The notes under the pieces: model-generated | The model's input: only the letters and a program-made list of their open reading frames with translations | What the model was told of the DNA's origin: nothing | Databases searched by the model: none | Assembly: GCA_963281255.1 (NCBI GenBank) | Contig: OY725502.1 | Location: 3,658,001 to 3,722,000 of the forward strand | Length of the DNA: 64,000 bases | Reading direction: 5' to 3' | Source of the DNA: Aphrocallistes beatrix | Taxonomy: Eukaryota; Porifera; Hexactinellida; Sceptrulophora; Aphrocallistidae | Part shown: positions 58,460 to 64,000 of the stretch, piece by piece | Layout of the letters: every line of letters begins with the position of its first letter | Numbering within the stretch: the first letter of the stretch is position 1 | Translations under genes and position numbers: made by a program

Positions 58460-58646
58460 CAGTAGAACTCGGTTAGTACGTACTCGGATAATACGTTCTT
58501 CGGTTTGGTACGTATTCATTTTTCTGAACCAAAATCCATCGATAATATAGATTTCTATGTAGTACATACTCGGTTAGTACGTACTTACGGATAGTACGTA
58601 CTAATAATTCCTTCCCGAAGGGGTACGTCTTATCCGAGTTCTACAA
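58460..58646. mobile_element. TA-flanked pogo/mariner-like MITE, copy 2
   Basis: Same family as 37693-37880: CAGTAGAACTCGG start, CCGAGTTCTACAA end, TA on both sides. About 100 bases downstream of the frataxin stop. Confidence 0.82.
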
Positions 58647-58747
58647 TATAATGTTTCAGGAGAAAGGTGGATCTGCATCCCACACACCAACCTCCCATTA
58701 ATCTCCCACCCTAAACCCACACATAAATAAATAAGAAATATACGTAT

Positions 58748-59281
58748 TTATTGGTTTGTATAAACATGCGCTAACTTTTCCATTTCAATCTTAGATTTCA
58801 GAATCTCTGAGAATTCTGAGGCTAACAACTCATGTAGACAAACATTTTCGTGTGAATATATCCATTTCCCGTCGATCAAGTCAAACCGTTTTGGACCACT
58901 AATTGGAGACGACAGCCATATCTGTCTGTTCGGTGTCTGTTTGTTGATCACATAAGTTCCGACTTTATCACTAACGAATATGGTGAGAACTCCGTCTGAA
59001 AGATTCACGTCATATTGCCTAGGGCAGTTTATGGAGATTGGGAGAGAGTCAAAGTATTCTGTGAGTGAATGGAGTGTCTCTTCAGCTAACTGTTCATACT
59101 TGACGAGTGTTAATGGCGTAGTAGTTGAATATGGGAGAGATTGTATGATAGAGAACTGAGTTATGGGTTTGTAATATGCAGTTTGCTCAGGGCGACAAGA
59201 GAGTAGGAGTGAGTGAGGTGGAAGGTGTGAATAAATTGTTGATAAAGTGCTAGTTCGTTTGAAAAGGTTCCTTGAAATCAT
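58748..59281 (-). CDS. FXN: Frataxin, mitochondrial iron-sulfur cluster assembly factor
   Basis: Intronless, 177 residues. The N-terminus (MISRNLFKRTSTLST) is basic, hydroxylated and free of acidic residues, as expected for a mitochondrial presequence. The frataxin fold spans about 60-170: an acidic first helix (YEQLAEETLHSLTEYFDSL), then sheet strands with DVNLSDGVLTIFV, GTYVINKQTPNRQIWLSSP and SGPKRFDL, and a C-terminal helix (LHELLASEFSEIL). NKQTPNRQIWLSSPxSGPKR(F/Y) is the family signature. Frataxin activates the NFS1-ISCU complex in the matrix. It sits 470 bases upstream of a MITE and tandem with the SNRPB2-like gene. Confidence 0.95.
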   Translation of the reverse strand: MISRNLFKRTSTLSTIYSHLPPHSLLLSCRPEQTAYYKPITQFSIIQSLPYSTTTPLTLVKYEQLAEETLHSLTEYFDSLPISINCPRQYDVNLSDGVLTIFVSDKVGTYVINKQTPNRQIWLSSPISGPKRFDLIDGKWIYSHENVCLHELLASEFSEILKSKIEMEKLAHVYTNQ

Positions 59282-60439
59282 GATGCTACGGAGGCAAATA
59301 AGCTTTATTGTTAATTGATTTTGAAAAAATGAAAAAGTCTTCTAAAATACCTTCAAGGGGCAAAATCTAGAAAAATACAAGGCTTTCCGTTTTTATCCAT
59401 GGTTTTTAACAATTATTATAACTCATTTCTTGTACGACGTCGATTTTAAACCATAGGCGCCAAACTGGGGGGCTCAAGTACCTCTGGAGTTGAGGACAAT
59501 AGAACAGGGATGGGGCTGGTTCGGTACTACAGGTGGGGGGCACAGCCTATTAAAACCCCCGGATGGCTTGGGTTTTTTCTATTTATAGTAAATACCCCGA
59601 ATTTTTATGGCTTCCCCGCCCAAAATGGCTTAAACCGGAAATGATACGACACATTCCAGATGCAACGTATTAAGAAAACACACACAAATCAGTGTCAAAA
59701 TTCTCACTGATAATGAATGTGTCAAAGTTATATTTTCCAGAAGCTCAACACTTTTTCTTAGAATACTAATTTTGAAACGGGCCCCGAACCTCGTGAACTT
59801 TTGGCCAATTGCGGAGGGGTCTAGGGGTGCTCAGATCTAAAATTTGTATTGAGTCTATTGCAGTGGCGGCGCGAGGGTGAGGCTAGGTGGGACACGAATT
59901 CTAAATCAAAATATGACAAATCATCAAAAAATGTTCAGCCATCATCCCCTTTCTGCTATAGGACGAAAACTATCCAAAATCCACCTTGAAAAAGACACCA
60001 ACTATTTTAAAAAAAATATTTTCACAAAATGTTTCCCCCACCTTAATTAAGCCAAATTATCTATTTCCGTAGACCTCAACCTTTACTACGTAGTATTATT
60101 ATTATCAGCAGGGGCGCCGAACTTTTCGAAATCTAAGGACAATTTCGGGGTTCCAGGGGGGGCTCAGCCCTAAATTTTGTATTGCGTCTATGGGCATCAT
60201 CCAATCCAGGTGGGGCTCGAGCCCCCCCAGCCTCCCCGGGTTCGGCGCCTATGATTATCAGTCATATCGAGTATAGTTTCATACCGGGTGAACTGTAAGC
60301 TTCGTAACCTGAGCCCCATTGATAGCTGCAAGACTAGCTTGTGAGGGAGGGGCCAGAGGGCCACCCCACTCACCTGGTGGGTGGAACAATTAAAAATTTG
60401 AAATACCGTAATTTCTAATCTCTAACGTTTTCAATTGAG
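59282..60439. other. Spacer between frataxin start and DDX27 stop
   Basis: Contains a dispersed repeat (about 59560-59665) whose reverse copy is at 57060-57175 (shared CATGGCTTCCCCGCCC-type and CTTAAACCGGAAATGA), a related hAT end at 59452, and the complete hAT MITE at 60109-60253. No exon seen. Confidence 0.55.
60109..60253. mobile_element. hAT-type MITE with exact 8-base target duplication
   Basis: Ends CAGGGGCGCCGAAC and GTTCGGCGCCTATG match as inverted repeats at 12 of 14 positions. Both flanks are ATTATCAG (60101-60108, 60254-60261). 145 bases, GC-rich ends. Confidence 0.92.
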
Positions 60440-62335
60440 CTAAAATTTCTTTCTCCTTTTTTTAGAATCTGAGATGGGGAACTTTGATCTTCGGTTGACG
60501 GGGTTCAATTTCTTCTTGGAATTATTGTTAGATGGTACAATATTCTTTGATTTCATCTTCAAAGTTTTCTTCTTTCTACCTTTTTCGTCTACGTGTACTT
60601 TCAACCTCTTAGGTCGAACAGCTTTCTTTGCCAGACGATTCGCAATTTTCTGCTGAATTTGTAACTGTTTATCTCTACTGCTTCCATTCACAGTTCCATC
60701 CTTCTTTTTATTGGTTTTATTTTTCTTAGTGAACCATAACCTAGGAGGCCTACTTGATATCTCATCATGATGATTGATAAGATTCTCTGCCTTCTTTATC
60801 TCCATTTCTCCGCTAGCAATATTTTTCTCCTCCTTTTCTTCCTCTAATACCCGTTCAACATCTTTCGCTATTCGTTCAAGTTCTTTCTTACACCCCTCGA
60901 TCACACTTGGTGCAACGATTCTCTTAGTTGATTTGTGGTTTTTCCCTTTCACAATTTCTTTCAACACTTTCCTACCACTTTCACCCACTAACGTCACAGC
61001 TTTCCCCGATCGTCCAGCGCGAGCGGTTCTCCCCACTCGATGTATATAATGCTGGAGAGTAGCCGGCATACTGTAGTTCATCACAGTTCGCACGCCTTCT
61101 ATGTCCAACCCGCGGGCTGCAAGGTCTGTGGCCAACAAAAAATTGACATCGCTTTTTTTGAATCTTTCTAACGATTCAACACGTTGCGCCTGAGTAAGAT
61201 TACCATGTAATTCAGCTGCATGAAGGCCTAATAATGAGAAACAGATGTGTAACCTGTGAGCCAACTGCTTCATCGGAAGGAAAATAAGACATCGCGTGGT
61301 AAAGGTACGCTTGCACAGTGCTAGCAGTATCGGTTCACGATCAGATTCATGCTCAGGACGGATACGAACGAATTCTTGCTTCAAATTGGCGGCAACATCA
61401 GTGTTTTTATCAACAAAAAGTTTGATTGGTTTTCGAAGAGATAGTGTTGCTAGCTGCTCTACCTCATCTGTCATTGTCGCTGAGAAAAGAAGCGTTTGCC
61501 TATGTTTGGGGCAAAGGCGGAGAATTTCTTGTAATTCAAGCTCGAAATGCTCCTCCAACATACGATCTGCTTCATCCAACACAAGCACTTCTAGACTGCT
61601 CAGGTCGAATGAAGGTGTGTTATGAAGCAGATCTATCAACCTTCCAGGTGTTGCAACAAGGATATCAGGGCGATTACGAACTGATCTCTCCTGTGCACGT
61701 AAATCCATCCCACCCGCTATAAGGCAGAGGGTTATAGCGGTTGAAAAGTGGCAGAGTTGCGTACCTACTGTGTGCGTTTGTATAGCTAACTCACGCGTGG
61801 GGCTCAGTATCAGAACTCGGATAGTGGAAATATCCTTTGACTTGAACAACAGTCGTTCTAAGATAGGCAGCAAGAAAGCTGCTGTCTTACCGCTGCCTGT
61901 AGCAGCGCATGCGCATAGATCCCTACCAGCTAATGCTAAGGGAATCGCACGTGCCTGTATAGGTGTAGGGTCCGAGAATCCTAGCTCATTGACTGCCTTC
62001 AACAATGGACGACTGAGAGACATATCAGAAAAACTATTGATTCCTGACAAAATTGAGGGCGAAAAAAAATCTTCATCCTCCTTTCCATCATCTGTGTCAT
62101 CCTCACTACAACTTGATTCTGTGTCCGATTGGTCCAAGGTAACAGAGGATGGTTCTTGCTCGCTCTTTATGCGAGCAACTTTATCTTCAACTGACGAACG
62201 ATGCTGACGCTTGACTGTAAAAGCATGCCTCTCGAGTAGAGGAGGGAGTTTAAAAGCTAGTTTTGGAGTTGCAAGGGGTTCTTCGAAGATAAAACGTTTG
62301 TTAAAAACCAGTGATATTTCTTCCGAATCGTCCAT
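60440..62335 (-). CDS. DDX27: DEAD-box RNA helicase, DDX27/Drs1 type
   Basis: Intronless, 631 residues. An acidic N-terminus (60-95) precedes the helicase core: Q-motif with F102 and PTPIQ (123-127), Walker A ATGSGKT (145-151), PTRELA (179-184), GG (208-209), TPGR (229-232), DEAD (254-257), SAT (285-287), then domain 2 with RCLIFLPM, ATDLAARGLDIEGV and HRVGRTARAGRSG. The C-terminus is strongly basic and lysine-rich (RPKRLKVHV, KKKTLKMKSK), as in Drs1/DDX27, which acts in nucleolar processing of the large ribosomal subunit rRNA. The first domain also fits, with LSRPLLKAV and GFSDPTPIQ typical of this subfamily. Somewhat shorter than the human protein, mostly in the tails. Divergent from the HDAC8-like gene 380 bases away, suggesting a shared promoter interval. 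Confidence 0.92.
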   Translation of the reverse strand: MDDSEEISLVFNKRFIFEEPLATPKLAFKLPPLLERHAFTVKRQHRSSVEDKVARIKSEQEPSSVTLDQSDTESSCSEDDTDDGKEDEDFFSPSILSGINSFSDMSLSRPLLKAVNELGFSDPTPIQARAIPLALAGRDLCACAATGSGKTAAFLLPILERLLFKSKDISTIRVLILSPTRELAIQTHTVGTQLCHFSTAITLCLIAGGMDLRAQERSVRNRPDILVATPGRLIDLLHNTPSFDLSSLEVLVLDEADRMLEEHFELELQEILRLCPKHRQTLLFSATMTDEVEQLATLSLRKPIKLFVDKNTDVAANLKQEFVRIRPEHESDREPILLALCKRTFTTRCLIFLPMKQLAHRLHICFSLLGLHAAELHGNLTQAQRVESLERFKKSDVNFLLATDLAARGLDIEGVRTVMNYSMPATLQHYIHRVGRTARAGRSGKAVTLVGESGRKVLKEIVKGKNHKSTKRIVAPSVIEGCKKELERIAKDVERVLEEEKEEKNIASGEMEIKKAENLINHHDEISSRPPRLWFTKKNKTNKKKDGTVNGSSRDKQLQIQQKIANRLAKKAVRPKRLKVHVDEKGRKKKTLKMKSKNIVPSNNNSKKKLNPVNRRSKFPISDSKKRRKKF

Positions 62336-62715
62336 GGTAGAAAAATACTATTTCATGCTAATTTTATAACCAAGGTAAATATTAAATTGATTAAGCCAGA
62401 TTAGAACATTCAGGGTATCAATATATGAATATATGATGTCTTTCCACCCAAATTTGATACAGAATTCATGAAAGCCAAAATATGCTATTTGTTGGGGTCT
62501 TATTGATGACCATATAATAAATTCATCTCGTAATGTGCTATATAAGTAAATAAGATCACAGATAGTGCAAATTATCAACAAATGTGCCACAGTGATCCAA
62601 AGTAACTATTAATTGTGTTTACAAAAGGGTTGATATCAACTTGTTATAAACCCATAAGCATATACAATTGATAGACCTTTGCTTAGATTTGGTCAATAAT
62701 TAATTGTTGTAAAAA
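62336..62715. promoter_or_regulatory. Probable bidirectional promoter, DDX27-like / HDAC8-like
   Basis: 380 bases between two divergent intact genes, too short for two independent large promoters. AT-rich, no TATA box at a convincing distance, no repeats. Inferred from position only. Confidence 0.55.
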
Positions 62716-63906
62716 ATGGCAGGTCCAGAAATATGCTATATGGAAGTAGAAACTCAATTCAATCAATTATCTATTGAAGGCAAAAAAACAGCTATCGTCT
62801 ATTCACAAGATTATGTGAAATTGCAAGACACGATGCCAAGAGTCTCCGGAAGGGCAACCCTAGTCTATGAGCTAATTAATGCTTATGGACTGTTGGAAAG
62901 GGTCAAAATTATAGATCCAATATCAATTACGCCAAGTGATTTGGAAGAATTTCACTCTAAAGACTATATCCAGGCGATAATACAGGCGGAACAAGGAGAA
63001 ATAAACGAATGCGACCAGATTGATTCAACGTTAGAGGAGTACGAATTAGGTTATGATTGTCCCATATTCGAAACAGTATACAGTTTGGCAAAAAGCGCAG
63101 TTTCAGGTACACTATCATGCGTTGAGACATTATTGAAAAGTGAAGCTACAGTTACGATAAATTGGTGTGGTGGTTGGCATCATGCACAGAGAGACATGGC
63201 TTCAGGTTTCTGCTATTTCAACGATATCGTACTAGGCATTCTAAGGCTACACCGAAAGTATCAACGTGTTCTTTACATCGATTTGGACCTCCATCATGGT
63301 GATGGAGTACAAAATGCATTTTACTACACAGATAAAGTTCTAACAGTTTCGTTCCACAAGTTTAGTCCTACCTTTTACCCTGGCACTGGTGATACAAGTG
63401 AAATAGGCGAAAGTAAAGGTACATACTTTTCGATTAATATCCCACTTAAAGATGGTTTAGATGATGATACGATGATAGCAATACTAGATCATTTGCTACC
63501 GAAAATACATAATTTCTATCGACCACATGCAATTGTTGTTCAGTGTGGAGCTGATGGACTGGTGCATGATCCTATGGATTCATTCAATCTAACAGGAAAG
63601 AGTTATGTTCATGCTATCGGCATTATCCTCGGATGGAAATTACCTCTTTTAGTTGTCGGGGGCGGTGGATATAACTATCCCAATACAGCGAAAGTCTGGA
63701 CGCAAATAACGGCTTTGGTTGCCGGGGTAGAATTAAAAGAAGATATTCCAGAACACGATCAATACCTTCAATACGGACCAGATTTTACAATAGAGATATC
63801 ACCAGGATACCGACCTAACCTAAATATTAAGAACAACTATGCTAACGAACTGATCGGCAAAGTTGATTTTATCATAGAGGAACTGGGTCGAAGAACAAAA
63901 AGATAA
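62716..63906 (+). CDS. HDAC8: Class I histone deacetylase, HDAC8-like
   Basis: Intronless, 396 residues (human HDAC8 has 377). Catalytic histidines are H155-H156 (GGWHHA), zinc ligands D191 and H193 (DLDLHHGDG) and D280 (CGADGLVHDPM), with the transition-state tyrosine Y319 in GGGGYN. FHKFSPTFYPGTGD and YFSINIPLKDG are class I signatures. The end after YGPDFTIEISPGYRPN is short and lacks the long acidic tail of HDAC1/2/3, which points to HDAC8. It removes acyl groups from lysines of histones or other nuclear proteins such as cohesin. The one unusual local feature is Gly-Leu-Val-His after the zinc aspartate, where HDAC8 has Thr-Ile-Ala-Gly. Start chosen at the first ATG, 40 residues before the conserved TMPRVSGRATLVYELI. 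Confidence 0.93.
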   Translation: MAGPEICYMEVETQFNQLSIEGKKTAIVYSQDYVKLQDTMPRVSGRATLVYELINAYGLLERVKIIDPISITPSDLEEFHSKDYIQAIIQAEQGEINECDQIDSTLEEYELGYDCPIFETVYSLAKSAVSGTLSCVETLLKSEATVTINWCGGWHHAQRDMASGFCYFNDIVLGILRLHRKYQRVLYIDLDLHHGDGVQNAFYYTDKVLTVSFHKFSPTFYPGTGDTSEIGESKGTYFSINIPLKDGLDDDTMIAILDHLLPKIHNFYRPHAIVVQCGADGLVHDPMDSFNLTGKSYVHAIGIILGWKLPLLVVGGGGYNYPNTAKVWTQITALVAGVELKEDIPEHDQYLQYGPDFTIEISPGYRPNLNIKNNYANELIGKVDFIIEELGRRTKR

Positions 63907-64000
63907 TTCTTTATTATTATTGTTTATTTCATCAATTAGATAAATTAAAAACAGAGCCATCGTAATTAAAATACAATTTAGATATAATTTGTATTCCCTT

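Noticed and set aside
61296-62207. Plus-strand frames of 98-145 residues
   Set aside because: Antisense shadows of the DDX27-like gene.

Overview
The window is animal nuclear DNA. It is AT-rich, with long introns carrying clean GT-AG sites, stand-alone genes rather than operons, and many short non-autonomous DNA transposons. The gene set is metazoan: a giant ankyrin/TRP channel family, NHL beta-propeller proteins, a galectin-like protein, an OSER1 homologue, a focal-adhesion-kinase FAT domain, a BTB-Kelch protein, the U2B''/U1A spliceosomal protein, frataxin, a DDX27-type helicase and an HDAC8-type deacetylase. The near-identical RING-less NHL pair and compact single-exon genes made me think of an early-branching animal, possibly a glass sponge. 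That is a guess from memory, not a demonstration.

Positions 1-28815 hold one expanding gene family. On the minus strand are a partial copy (A, first exon 4505-4535, ankyrin exon 1-2872, running off the left edge) and a dead relic (B, first exon 7251-7275 plus a broken ankyrin piece 5838-6151). On the plus strand a giant ankyrin gene (C, from 7898, main exon to 21682, about 3500 residues) is followed by a 2180-residue ankyrin plus six-transmembrane TRP-type channel (D, 22273-28815). C and D share a super-repeat of ankyrin blocks separated by an unrecognised module of about 100 residues. The repeat period carries across the C/D boundary, so C and D are either one split gene or a recent fission.

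Positions 29388-34100 are a tandem duplication of an intronless coiled-coil/NHL gene. The two copies are about 99% identical over the last 720 bases and clearly less so before. A secreted galectin-like gene lies at 34782-35285.

Positions 38222-48992 hold a minus-strand gene reconstructed from six exons whose phases all agree. It encodes a serine-rich linker and a FAK-like FAT domain, with no kinase or FERM exons visible.

Positions 50517-63906 are a dense run: OSER1-like (minus), BTB-Kelch (minus), SNRPB2/snf-like (minus, two exons), frataxin (minus), DDX27-like (minus) and HDAC8-like (plus). The last two are divergent over a 380-base shared promoter interval.

Intergenic and intronic DNA is filled with small elements: hAT-type MITEs with exact 8-base target duplications (31046-31251, 49825-49978, 60109-60253), TA-flanked pogo/mariner-like MITEs, long foldbacks, minisatellites and perfect hairpins.
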